Assembly (NCBI RefSeq): GCF_002479495.1
Contig: NZ_DLNQ01000014.1
Coordinates: 1-64,000 of the forward strand
Source of the DNA: Brevundimonas sp. UBA7506
Lineage (GTDB): Bacteria; Pseudomonadota; Alphaproteobacteria; Caulobacterales; Caulobacteraceae
Length of the DNA: 64,000 bases
Direction of reading: 5' to 3'
The notes below the pieces were generated by a model that worked only from the letters and a program-made list of their open reading frames with translations, did no database searches and was not told where the DNA came from. Of this stretch, positions 37,339 to 44,902 are shown in pieces; positions within the stretch are counted from its first letter, which is position 1, and each line of letters starts with the position of its first letter. A program made the position numbers and the translations under genes.

Positions 37339-37368
37339 AAAAAGGGCCGCCGGTGGATCCGGCGGCCC
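37339..37368 (-). terminator. Rho-independent terminator after fabI
   Basis: A 10-bp stem (37344-37353 with 37359-37368) has a 5-nt loop. Read on the - strand it is followed by TTTTTG, 27 bases beyond the fabI stop. It separates fabI from the start region of benE. Confidence 0.9.
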
Positions 37369-37394
37369 TGATCTTGTTCCGACCCCGGAGGGGA

Positions 37395-38216
37395 TCAGGC
37401 CTCCATGTCGTCCGGCAGGCCGACGGCGTGGAAGCCGGCGTCGACGTGGACGACTTCGCCCGTGGTCGAGCGGCCCAGGTCCGAGCACAGCCACAGGGCG
37501 GCGCCGGCGACGCCTTCCATCGAGGTCTCTTCCTTGATCAGCGAGAACTGCGCCGACTTGGAGTGCAGGCCGCGGCCGCCCGAGATGCCGGCCAGCGACA
37601 GGGTGCGCATCGCGCCCGCCGAGATGGCGTTGACGCGGATGTTCTTGGGACCCAGGTCGCGCGCGATGTAGCGGGTCGCGGCTTCCAGGGCGGCCTTGGC
37701 CACGCCCATGGTGTTGTAGTTGGGGATGACGCGCTCGGACCCGAGGTAGGTCAGGGTGATCATCGAGCCGCCGTTGGGCATCAGCTTGGCCGAACGCTTG
37801 GCCACGTCGACGAAGCTGAAGGCCGAGATGTTCATGGCCAGCAGGAAGCTGTCGCGCGTGGTGTTGTCGACGAAGGAGCCCTTCAGCTCGTCCTTGTTGG
37901 CGAAGGCCACCGAGTGGACGACGAAGTCGATCGTGCCGAATTCTTTTTCCAGCTCCTCGAAGGCCTTGTCCATCGAGGCGTCGTCGGTGACGTCGGCCTG
38001 GATCAGCAGCTTGGCGCCGACGCTTTCGGCCAGGGGGCGCACGCGGCGCTCAAGCCCTTCGCCGAGGTAGGTGAAGGCCAGCTCGGCGCCCTGGGCGGCC
38101 AGTTGCGAGGCGATGCCCCAGGCGATGGAACTGGAGTTGGCCACCCCCATGATCAGGCCCTTCTTGCCCTTCATCAGGTCGCCGGTGGGCATATCCCAGC
38201 CTTCGCTCGTCGCCAT
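37395..38216 (-). CDS. fabI: Enoyl-[acyl-carrier-protein] reductase (NADH) FabI
   Basis: FabI carries out the last reduction of each fatty-acid elongation cycle and is the triclosan target in many bacteria. From the ATG at 38216 it has 273 residues. The Rossmann motif appears as KGLIMGVANSSSIAWGIA near 18-35, VHSVAFANKDEL near 98-109, the catalytic region TLTYLGSERVIPNYNTMGVAKAAL with Tyr and Lys near 154-177, and DAGFHAVG at the end. An upstream in-frame start would add 20 residues not typical of the family. Confidence 0.97.
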   Translation of the reverse strand: MATSEGWDMPTGDLMKGKKGLIMGVANSSSIAWGIASQLAAQGAELAFTYLGEGLERRVRPLAESVGAKLLIQADVTDDASMDKAFEELEKEFGTIDFVVHSVAFANKDELKGSFVDNTTRDSFLLAMNISAFSFVDVAKRSAKLMPNGGSMITLTYLGSERVIPNYNTMGVAKAALEAATRYIARDLGPKNIRVNAISAGAMRTLSLAGISGGRGLHSKSAQFSLIKEETSMEGVAGAALWLCSDLGRSTTGEVVHVDAGFHAVGLPDDMEA

Positions 38217-38325
38217 GGGTTCGTCTCCGTATCTGAACTTGACCCGCCTTTTGGACGGGTGCGGCGCGGGTGACAAGTCGCGGCGCCGCTGGCGTTCGGC
38301 GCGGAGCCTCTTAAGTTGAGAAGCG

Positions 38326-38664
38326 ATGAGCCTTGATCCGCACAGTTCAGACGCCTTTCAGCCCGGTCCGGTCTTCTTTGATCGGCAGGAACTGGGACTG
38401 GTGCTGCGGGTCTATGGCCGCATGGTCGCCGCCGGCGAATGGCGCGACTACGCCATGATCGGCCACAAGGAGGTGGCTGAGTTCGCCGTCTTCCGCCGCT
38501 CGGGCGACGCGCCGCTCTATCGGATCGAGAAACGCCCGGCCCTGCGCCTGAAACAGGGTCAGTGGGCCGTGATCGGCGAGGGTGGCCATGTGCTCAAGCG
38601 CGGGCGAGACCTGGCCCAGGTGCTGCGGGTGTTCGACAGCCGCAAGTTCACCGTGGTGGAATAG
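38326..38664 (+). CDS. DUF2794 domain protein
   Basis: This 112-residue cytoplasmic protein matches the DUF2794 family, which is nearly limited to Alphaproteobacteria. Visible conserved parts are VFFDRQELGLVLRVYGRMVAAGEWRDYA (residues about 16-43), FAVFRRSGDAPLYRIEK and LRLKQGQWAV. The function is unknown. It is followed by a type A repeat element 8 bases after the stop. Confidence 0.88.
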   Translation: MSLDPHSSDAFQPGPVFFDRQELGLVLRVYGRMVAAGEWRDYAMIGHKEVAEFAVFRRSGDAPLYRIEKRPALRLKQGQWAVIGEGGHVLKRGRDLAQVLRVFDSRKFTVVE

Positions 38665-38672
38665 CCACCCAC

Positions 38673-38786
38673 CGCTCATCCCCGCGGAGGCGGGGACCCA
38701 GTGCTTTGGCTTCAAGACACTTCGATCAACGGATGAACGCTCCGCCCGGCGCTCTTACTGGGTCCCCGCCTCCGCGGGGATGAGCG
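38673..38786. repeat. Inverted-repeat element, type A, copy 2
   Basis: Perfect 30-bp inverted arms (38673-38702 and 38757-38786) carry the same sequence as the element at 15411-15524. The 54-base interior also aligns with that copy, sharing for example TTTGGCTTC, CACTTCGAT and GGCGCTCT. So this is a dispersed element, not just a shared terminator. Confidence 0.92.
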
Positions 38787-38814
38787 GATAGAGTTGCTGT
38801 CCGTGCAATGAAAA

Positions 38815-38850
38815 AGGCCCCGACGTTTCCGCCGGGGCCTTTCATTCTTT
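38815..38850. terminator. Bidirectional terminator between DUF2794 and the BI-1 gene
   Basis: An 8-bp stem (38815-38822 with 38833-38840) has a 10-nt loop. A runs precede it (AAAAA) and TTTCATTCTTTT follows. It can serve the two convergent genes. Confidence 0.8.
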
Positions 38851-38884
38851 TGGGCCTATCGCGCTTGCGCGCGACTTGAGGCTT

Positions 38885-39634
38885 TTATTCCCGGCTGCCG
38901 CCCATGAAGGCCAGCAGGAACTGGAACAGGTTGATGAAGTTGATGAACAGGCTCAGGGCGCCGAAGCCCGTGGCCACGCCCATGGCTTCCTGATTACCGC
39001 CGAGCGCGTAGTAGGTCATCTTCAGGCGCTGGGTGTCATAGGCGATCAGACCCGAGAAGATCAGTACGCCCAGGCCCGAGATGATCAGGTACATCGTACC
39101 CGACTGCATGAAGATGTTGACGATCGAGGCGATGAACAGGCCGATCACGCCCATGATCAGGAAGCTGCCCATGGCCGTCAGGTCCTTCTTGGTCGTGTAG
39201 CCGACCAGGCTGAGGCCCGCGAAGGCCGCCGCCGTGACGAAGAAGGTCGAAGCCAGCGAACCGCCGGTGTAGCGCAGGAACAGGATGCCCAGACCGGCGC
39301 CGATGGTCGAAACCACGGCCCAGTAGAGCATGTTCACGCCCTTGGCCGTCGGGTTCTTCATGAAGAACATGGAGCCGAACAGCATGACCAGGGGCGAGAA
39401 CTGGATGATCATGCCCAGCAGGGTCAGGCCGATGCGGCCGTCATCGGCGCGGGCGAACAGCAGCTGTTGCACCGCCGGCACGTTGCCGGTGACATAGGCC
39501 AGGGCGCCGGCGACCACGAGGCCGAGGGCCAGCTTGTTGTAGACGCCGAGCATGAAGGCGCGCAGACCGGCGTCGACGGACATGTCCGCCGACTGCGGAA
39601 GCGGGCGCGCATAACCGTTGTTGAAGTCGCTCAT
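38885..39634 (-). CDS. Bax inhibitor-1/YccA family membrane protein
   Basis: This 249-residue inner-membrane protein has seven hydrophobic segments. Conserved family parts are YNKLALGLVVAGALAYVTG near 32-50, FSPLVMLFGSM, the late GLIAYDTQRLKMTYY near 205-219 with the conserved Asp, and ALSLFINFINLFQFLLAFMG at the end. YccA in E. coli modulates FtsH proteolysis; other members are pH-dependent Ca2+ leak channels. The role here is unassigned. Confidence 0.94.
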   Translation of the reverse strand: MSDFNNGYARPLPQSADMSVDAGLRAFMLGVYNKLALGLVVAGALAYVTGNVPAVQQLLFARADDGRIGLTLLGMIIQFSPLVMLFGSMFFMKNPTAKGVNMLYWAVVSTIGAGLGILFLRYTGGSLASTFFVTAAAFAGLSLVGYTTKKDLTAMGSFLIMGVIGLFIASIVNIFMQSGTMYLIISGLGVLIFSGLIAYDTQRLKMTYYALGGNQEAMGVATGFGALSLFINFINLFQFLLAFMGGSRE

Positions 39635-39759
39635 CGCGAAAGAAGTCTCCTAAATGGACGGCAAACGCCGACCTTGACCGGAAATATCGGGACGGACGGC
39701 CCGCCTTGCAAGGAAAACCCGTCTTCCGAAGGGGCGTTCCGCCCGCTACCAAGGGTCGC

Positions 39760-40299
39760 ATGCTGCGTCTTTTCACCGCCATCGCCATTCCCGAGGACGT
39801 CGCCGAGACGCTTCAACGCCGTCAGTCCGGCCTGCCGGGCGCCCGCTGGCGGCCGCTGGACGCCCTGCATGTCACCCTGGCCTTCTATGGCGAGGCGTCC
39901 GAGCGGACGGCTGACGACCTGGCCTCGGAACTGAGCCGGGCCGAGGGCGGCGGGGCCTTCGAGATCACCCTGAACGGCGTCGGGGCCTTCGGCGACGCCC
40001 ACCGCACCCACACCCTGTGGGCCGGGCTGGAAAGGTCTGAGCCGCTGAACGTCCTGGCCGGACGCTGCCGTTCGGCGGGCGAGCGGGCGGGGGCACCGCC
40101 CGAGAAGCGCGAGTACCGGCCCCACGTGACCCTGGCCTATCTGAAGCCCCAGGCGAACCCGGACCGCATCGGGGCCTGGATCGCTGGACACAACCTGCTG
40201 CATTCGCCGCCGATCCGGGTGGACCGGTTCGGCCTCTATTCGAGCGTCCTGACCGGCGACGGCAGCGTCTACAGCCTGGAGCGGGAGTATCTGCTGTGA
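39760..40299 (+). CDS. thpR: RNA 2',3'-cyclic phosphodiesterase ThpR
   Basis: ThpR (LigT family) opens 2',3'-cyclic phosphates on RNA and can ligate tRNA halves in vitro. The 179-residue protein starts MLRLFTAIAIPED and has the two HxT motifs, HVTLAFYG near 43-50 and HVTLAYLK near 125-132. The ATG at 39760 is chosen because the 18 in-frame residues upstream are not conserved. Its TGA overlaps the GTG of the next gene by 4 bases. Confidence 0.93.
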   Translation: MLRLFTAIAIPEDVAETLQRRQSGLPGARWRPLDALHVTLAFYGEASERTADDLASELSRAEGGGAFEITLNGVGAFGDAHRTHTLWAGLERSEPLNVLAGRCRSAGERAGAPPEKREYRPHVTLAYLKPQANPDRIGAWIAGHNLLHSPPIRVDRFGLYSSVLTGDGSVYSLEREYLL

Positions 40300-40859
40300 T
40301 CGAACGTCCGACGTCCCCGCTTGGCCCGACGCTGGAGACCGAGCGCCTGTTCCTGCGTCCGCCGACGCTGGAGGACTTCCCACGTTGGGCCGACTTCATG
40401 AGCGACCCTGAGACGACCCGCTTCATCGGCGGCGTGCAGTCAAAGCACGAGGTCTGGCGCGCCATGGCCTCGGTCGCCGGCATGTGGGCCTTGCACGGCG
40501 AGGGCATGTTCTCGCTCATCGAGAAGGCGACCGGGAACTGGATGGGCCGCATCGGGCCGCTGCATCCCTATGACTGGCCGGGCCGCGAGGTGGGCTGGAG
40601 CCTGCACCGCGACGCCACAGGCAAGGGCTATGCGGTCGAGGCCGCCGCCGCCGCCATGGACTACGCCTTCGACGTCCTGGACTGGCCCGACGTGATCCAC
40701 TGCATCGACCCGGACAATCTGGCGTCGGAGAAGGTGGCCCTGCGTCTCGGCTCGACCAATCGCGGTCCGGGCGTCATGCCGCCGCCGTTCCAGCATCACC
40801 CCGTCAACCTGTGGGGCCAGACGCGCGAGGCCTGGCGGGTCAACCGCGCGCGTCTGTAG
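40296..40859 (+). CDS. GNAT-family N-acetyltransferase (RimJ/RimL type)
   Basis: The 187-residue protein starts with GTG in the thpR stop overlap. It shows the RimJ/RimL pattern: LETERLFLRPPTLEDFPRWADFMSDPET split around residues 13-40, FSLIEKATGNWMGRIG for strands 2-3, and EVGWSLHRDATGKGYAVEAAAA, where GKGYA binds acetyl-CoA. HCIDPDNLASEKVALRLG follows. The acceptor is unknown; related enzymes acetylate ribosomal proteins or small molecules. Confidence 0.92.
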   Translation: MIERPTSPLGPTLETERLFLRPPTLEDFPRWADFMSDPETTRFIGGVQSKHEVWRAMASVAGMWALHGEGMFSLIEKATGNWMGRIGPLHPYDWPGREVGWSLHRDATGKGYAVEAAAAAMDYAFDVLDWPDVIHCIDPDNLASEKVALRLGSTNRGPGVMPPPFQHHPVNLWGQTREAWRVNRARL

Positions 40860-40925
40860 CCGCCGCGTCATCCGAAGCCCGGCGTCGAGCGTAAGGACCC
40901 CGTCGGGACTTTCGGAGGACGCCGT

Positions 40926-41456
40926 ATGAGACACCGCACCTTGCGCCCCTTGGCGAAGCTGGTCGTCGGCCTCAGCCTTCTCGCCGGCCCCGCACTGGCC
41001 CAGGCCGAGGCGGTGGACCTGGACCGCTTCGACGGGCGCTGGTTCGAGATCGTGCGCAATCCCAATGATGTTCAAAAGGATTGCAGCCGCGCCCAGATCG
41101 ATTTCACGTCTCAGAACCGGGCCGGGCGTTACGGCATCGTCGTGACCTGCACCCGGCGCCCGGGCGGACAGATCGAGACCTTGCACGCCAACGCCCGCGT
41201 CACCGACGCTTCCACCAGGGCCAAGTTCCGCTTCACCCTGACCGGCTTGCTCAGCTTCGGCGGTCTGGCGGGGCAGAACTACTGGGTCTGGGACCACGCC
41301 CCGGACTACAGCTGGGCCATCATGGGTCTTCCGAACAAGTCGAACTGGTGGATCTGGCACCGCAGCCAGAGCCCGTCGGAGGCGACCCGGACCCGGTTGA
41401 TCGCGCGGGCGCGGGAACTGGGCTTTCGCGGGGAGCCGGTTCACACCGGCCGCTGA
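40926..41456 (+). CDS. Secreted lipocalin-family protein (Blc-like)
   Basis: The 176-residue protein has a Sec signal peptide (VVGLSLLAGPALAQA) without a lipobox, so it should be soluble in the periplasm, unlike E. coli Blc. The lipocalin motif is FDGRWFEIVRNPND near residues 36-49, and YWVWDHAPDYSWAIMG near 115-130 with NWWIWHRSQSPS is the late strand block. Two cysteines (KDCSR and VTCTR) may pair. Bacterial lipocalins bind lipids or lysophospholipids. Confidence 0.9.
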   Translation: MRHRTLRPLAKLVVGLSLLAGPALAQAEAVDLDRFDGRWFEIVRNPNDVQKDCSRAQIDFTSQNRAGRYGIVVTCTRRPGGQIETLHANARVTDASTRAKFRFTLTGLLSFGGLAGQNYWVWDHAPDYSWAIMGLPNKSNWWIWHRSQSPSEATRTRLIARARELGFRGEPVHTGR

Positions 41457-41474
41457 CGGCGCCGCTTGCGGTGG

Positions 41475-41489
41475 GAACATAGGCGGAAC
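41475..41489. promoter_or_regulatory. LexA operator (SOS box) of mmcB
   Basis: GAAC at 41475-41478 and GAAC at 41486-41489 are exactly 7 bases apart. This is the reverse complement of the alphaproteobacterial LexA box GTTC-N7-GTTC. It ends 11 bases before the mmcB ATG at 41501, in the right place to block transcription. The C. crescentus mmcB gene is SOS-regulated. Confidence 0.85.
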
Positions 41490-41500
41490 ATAAAGGCTGC

Positions 41501-41947
41501 ATGGTCGCCTCCGCCCTGCATCTCGAACTGGTCTTCAGCCGTCCCGAGACCACCCTGTCGGTCACGCGGGGGGCGGCGCGGCTGATGCGCGACCTGGGCT
41601 ATGCGCCCCTGCTGGAGGTCTGTCTGCCCAATGGCCGGCGCGCCGACGTCATGGCCCTGGGCCCCAAGGGCGACGTGATCATCTGCGAGGTGAAGTCGGG
41701 GATCGATGACTATCGCGTCGACCGCAAATGGCAGGAGTACGGGCCGTTCTGCGACGCCTTCTACTTCGCCGTGGCGCCCGAGTTTCCGCAGGGGGTTCTG
41801 CCGGACGAGCCGGGCCTGATCGTCGCCGACGGCTTCGGCGGGGCCGTGGTGCGCGAGGCGCCGGCCACGCCCCTGGCCCCGGCCCGGCGCAAGGCGCTGA
41901 CCCTGGCCTTTGCGCGACTGGGCGCGCTCAGGACGATGCGTGAGTGA
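41501..41947 (+). CDS. mmcB: MmcB-type DNA repair protein (DUF1052)
   Basis: The 148-residue protein matches the MmcB/DUF1052 family, a putative nuclease of the PD-(D/E)XK type linked to mitomycin C resistance in Caulobacter. The likely active-site parts are LPNGRRADVMALGPKGDVIICEVK, where the D and the E-x-K fit the nuclease motif (residues about 45-68). DYRVDRKWQEYGPFCDAFYFAV follows. The gene lies behind a LexA box, so it should be induced by DNA damage. Confidence 0.92.
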   Translation: MVASALHLELVFSRPETTLSVTRGAARLMRDLGYAPLLEVCLPNGRRADVMALGPKGDVIICEVKSGIDDYRVDRKWQEYGPFCDAFYFAVAPEFPQGVLPDEPGLIVADGFGGAVVREAPATPLAPARRKALTLAFARLGALRTMRE

Positions 41948-41949
41948 TG

Positions 41950-41974
41950 CCCTTCTCCCACAAGGGGAGAAGGG
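41950..41974. terminator. Hairpin between convergent mmcB and regA
   Basis: A 10-bp stem (41950-41959 with 41965-41974) has the loop ACAAG. There is no T tract. The arm sequence CCCTTCTCCC resembles the outer arms of the type D repeat at 12161, so it may be a minimal relict of that family. Confidence 0.55.
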
Positions 41975-41976
41975 AG

Positions 41977-42531
41977 TTAGCGCGGCGCCCGCTTCGCCAA
42001 AATCCGCTGCAGGGTCCGGCGGTGCATGCCCAGGCGGCGGGCGGTTTCCGAGACATTGTGGTCGCACAGCTCGTAGACGCGCTGGATATGCTCCCAGCGC
42101 ACCCGGTCGGCGCTCATGGGGTTTTCCGGCGGCTCGGGGGCTTCGCCGACCGAGAGCAGGGCCTTGACCACGTCGTCGGCGTCGGCGGGCTTCTGCATAT
42201 AGTCGACGGCGCCGGCCTTGACCGCCGCGACCGCCGTGGCGATGGCGCCGTAACCGGTCAGCATGACGATGCGGGCGTCTTCACGGCGCTCGCGAATGGC
42301 CTCGACCACCTTCAGCCCGTTGCCGTCCTCCAGCCGCATGTCCAGCACGGCGAAGGCGGGGACGGAGACGCGCAGGGCGTCGCCGGCCTCAGCCACGGAG
42401 CCGGCCAGGGTCACGGTGAAGCCGCGCGCTTCCAGCGCCCGGCCCATGCGCGTGCGCAGGGCTGCGTCGTCGTCCAGCAGCAGCAGGGTCTTGTCGGCGA
42501 GGGTGGCGATACGCGCTTCGAGTTCGGACAT
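41977..42531 (-). CDS. regA: Redox response regulator RegA/ActR/PrrA
   Basis: The 184-residue protein has a receiver domain (LLLDDDAALRTRMGRALE near 17-34, the phosphorylated Asp in FAVLDMRLEDGNG near 60, and KPAD near 114). A Fis-type helix-turn-helix follows at the C-terminus (VYELCDHNVSETARRLGMHRRTLQRIL, residues about 150-178). This is the normal RegA/ActR layout. It is transcribed after regB with 80 bases between, so both may be on one mRNA. RegA-type regulators control respiration, CO2 and nitrogen fixation genes in response to redox state. Confidence 0.95.
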   Translation of the reverse strand: MSELEARIATLADKTLLLLDDDAALRTRMGRALEARGFTVTLAGSVAEAGDALRVSVPAFAVLDMRLEDGNGLKVVEAIRERREDARIVMLTGYGAIATAVAAVKAGAVDYMQKPADADDVVKALLSVGEAPEPPENPMSADRVRWEHIQRVYELCDHNVSETARRLGMHRRTLQRILAKRAPR

Positions 42532-42611
42532 TTAGTTCTCCTGACGCTCAGGTCGTGCGTCCGCGCGGCATGGTCAAGGTTTTAGCTCCCGACTGCGACA
42601 TCAGGTTCCAC

Positions 42612-44129
42612 CTAGGCGTTGCTTGGTTCAAGGGCGGGATCTGTGACTTCGAGCGCCTGGCGCGGCCAGCGGACGGTGACGCGCGCGCCCTTGGGCTGGC
42701 CTTTTTCGCCGCCGCCGGATCCGACTGAAACCTTGCCCCCGCTGCGCTCCAGCAGAGTGCGGGCGATGAAGAAGCCCAGCCCCATGCCGCCCTGGCTGGG
42801 CGCAATGGGGGCGGTGATGGGCGGGGGGGCTGCGGTGGGGCGGCCCGCCTTGCGCGGGCGGGCCGAGGCGGCGGCGATCTGGGCCGCGAGGGCGCGGCGC
42901 GCCTTGGCCTGGGGCCGGCTGGTGACATAGGGCTCGCCCAGTCGCGGCAGGATTTCCGAAGCGAAGCCGGGCCCGTCGTCGACGATGTCGATCTCGATCC
43001 AGCCGGCGTCGACTATGGCCGTCACGCGCACGCGACTGTGGGCGAAGTCGGCGGCGTTCTCGATCAGGGTCGACAGGCCATGAACGACCTCGGGCAGGCG
43101 ATGGACCCGCGGCAGGGGCTGGCCCGGCGGGGCCTTCACCGCCGTCTGGAAATCCAGATCAAAGCCGCGGTGCGGCTCGACCACCTCCTCCAGCAGGGCC
43201 TTCAGGTCGACGTCGGCGTAGAGGGGGTCGCCGTCCTCGGGCTGGGCCGACAGCTGTTTCAGGATGTCGCGGCAGCGTTCGGCCTGTTGCAGCATCAGGG
43301 CGGCGTCCTCGGCGGTCGGGCTGTCGGGCGGGGAGGCGCGCAACAGCTCCTTGGCCACGACCTGGATCGTCGCCAGGGGCGTGCCCAGTTCATGGGCGGC
43401 GGCGGCGGCCAGACCGCCGAGCGCCGCCAGCCTCTGTTCGCGCTGGAGCACGTCCTGGGTGGTGGCCAGGGCCAGTTCCAGCTTCTCGGCGTCGGCGGCC
43501 ACCTTCCAGGCGTAGCCCGAGGTGAACAGGACCCCGGTGGCCAGGGCCAGGCCCATGCCGAACCGATAGAGGGGCGGCAGGACCAGATGCTCGTGCAGGC
43601 GCCAGGGCAGGGGCAGGGACCAGGAGAAGAGAACGGCCAGAGCGATCAGGGCCATGACGCCCAGCACCAGGGCCTGACGCGAGGGCAAGGAAGCCGCCGC
43701 GATGGTCACCGGCGCGACCAGCAGGAGGCAGAAGGGGTTGTCCAGCCCGCCGGTCAGGGCCAGGAGCGTGGCCAGCTGCAGGATGTCGAAGCCCAGCTGC
43801 GTCGCAGTCTGAAGGCCGTTGGGCAGGCTGCCGTCGATGCGCCGCGCCCGCGCCATGGTGGCCAGGTTCATGACCACCCCCGCGCCGATGGTCGCCAGAC
43901 ATTCCCACAAAGGCAGGGGGAAGTGCAGGGCGAAATAGGCGGTCAGGATGGCGCAGGTCTGGCCGAAGACCGCCAGCCAGCGCAACACGATCAGGGTGCG
44001 CAGCGACAGGCCGCGCCCGCGTCGGGGCCGCTCGCGCAGGGCCTCCATCGAGCCGGACGGAACGGCGGCCACCCCCGCTCCCACGCGTTGGGCGGCCTGC
44101 GACAGGGAGGGGGCTTCTGTGCTGCTCAC
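42612..44129 (-). CDS. regB: Redox sensor histidine kinase RegB/ActS/PrrB
   Basis: The 505-residue protein has six N-terminal membrane segments (about 44-215) with the GGLDNPFCLLL motif that in RegB takes part in quinone sensing. The H-box AAAHELGTPLATI has His246. QAERCRDILKQLS has Cys286, exactly 40 residues later, the same offset as His225 and redox-active Cys265 in R. capsulatus RegB. The ATP domain has N in LIENAADFA, DDGPGF and GMGLGFFIA. A 45-50-residue Ala/Pro/Arg-rich insertion separates DDGPGF from GMGLG, which is unusual. senC is divergent. Confidence 0.94.
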   Translation of the reverse strand: MSSTEAPSLSQAAQRVGAGVAAVPSGSMEALRERPRRGRGLSLRTLIVLRWLAVFGQTCAILTAYFALHFPLPLWECLATIGAGVVMNLATMARARRIDGSLPNGLQTATQLGFDILQLATLLALTGGLDNPFCLLLVAPVTIAAASLPSRQALVLGVMALIALAVLFSWSLPLPWRLHEHLVLPPLYRFGMGLALATGVLFTSGYAWKVAADAEKLELALATTQDVLQREQRLAALGGLAAAAAHELGTPLATIQVVAKELLRASPPDSPTAEDAALMLQQAERCRDILKQLSAQPEDGDPLYADVDLKALLEEVVEPHRGFDLDFQTAVKAPPGQPLPRVHRLPEVVHGLSTLIENAADFAHSRVRVTAIVDAGWIEIDIVDDGPGFASEILPRLGEPYVTSRPQAKARRALAAQIAAASARPRKAGRPTAAPPPITAPIAPSQGGMGLGFFIARTLLERSGGKVSVGSGGGEKGQPKGARVTVRWPRQALEVTDPALEPSNA

Positions 44130-44185
44130 GCCTCTTCTATAGACCGCGACGTCGGCGGCCGCATCCGCCGCTTGAGGAGAAGTCG

Positions 44186-44806
44186 ATGCCGCGTCGTCCT
44201 GTCATCCTGTTCGCGTCCGCCTGTGCGGTCATCGCCCTGGCGCTCGGCCTGATCACCATGGTCGTGGTCAAGGGACGCGAGCAGTCGGCTCAGGTCGCCG
44301 AGACCGGCACGGGGCAACCGATGGTGGGCGGGCCCTTCACCCTGACCAACCAGGACGGACAGGTCGTCGATCAGTCGATCCTGAAGGACAAGTGGACCCT
44401 GGTCTTCTTCGGCTTCACCTACTGCCCCGACTACTGCCCGACGACGCTGGGCGTGCTCAACGCCGTTCAGGAGCGGATGGGCGACAAGGCCAAGGATCTG
44501 CAGATCGTCTTCATCAGCATCGACCCCGAGCGCGACACGCCGCAGTTGCTGAAGGACTATCTGTCGTCGGACGGCTTCCCCAAGGGCGTCATCGGCCTGA
44601 CCGGCACGCCGGAACAGACGGCCCAGGCGGCGAAGGCATACCGCGCCTTCTACCAGAAGGTCGGCGAGGGCGAGGGCTATACGATGAACCACAGCCTGAC
44701 CGTCTATCTGATGGGGCCGGACGGCCAGTTCCGCAGCGCCGTGGCCCACGACCTGGGGCCGGACCGCACCGCCAGACTGATCGAGAACGCCATGGAGCGC
44801 GGCTGA
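44186..44806 (+). CDS. senC: SCO1/SenC family copper chaperone
   Basis: SenC/Sco proteins deliver copper to cytochrome c oxidase. The 206-residue protein has an N-terminal membrane anchor (about 6-29) and a thioredoxin-like outer domain. The copper ligands are Cys80 and Cys84 in FTYCPDYCPTTLG and His169 in TMNHSLTVYL. VFISIDPERDTPQLLKDYL is the other conserved block. It is divergent from regB with 56 bases between, as in the reg clusters of Rhodobacter relatives. Confidence 0.95.
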   Translation: MPRRPVILFASACAVIALALGLITMVVVKGREQSAQVAETGTGQPMVGGPFTLTNQDGQVVDQSILKDKWTLVFFGFTYCPDYCPTTLGVLNAVQERMGDKAKDLQIVFISIDPERDTPQLLKDYLSSDGFPKGVIGLTGTPEQTAQAAKAYRAFYQKVGEGEGYTMNHSLTVYLMGPDGQFRSAVAHDLGPDRTARLIENAMERG

Positions 44807-44902
44807 TCACCTTTCCCTGATTGGGGCGAGCTTGGTCTGTTTTGCGCTGAAACCTAATATATGCTGCACTGCCGCATCGGCGGGGGCCGCAGTCGGGGTT
44901 TC

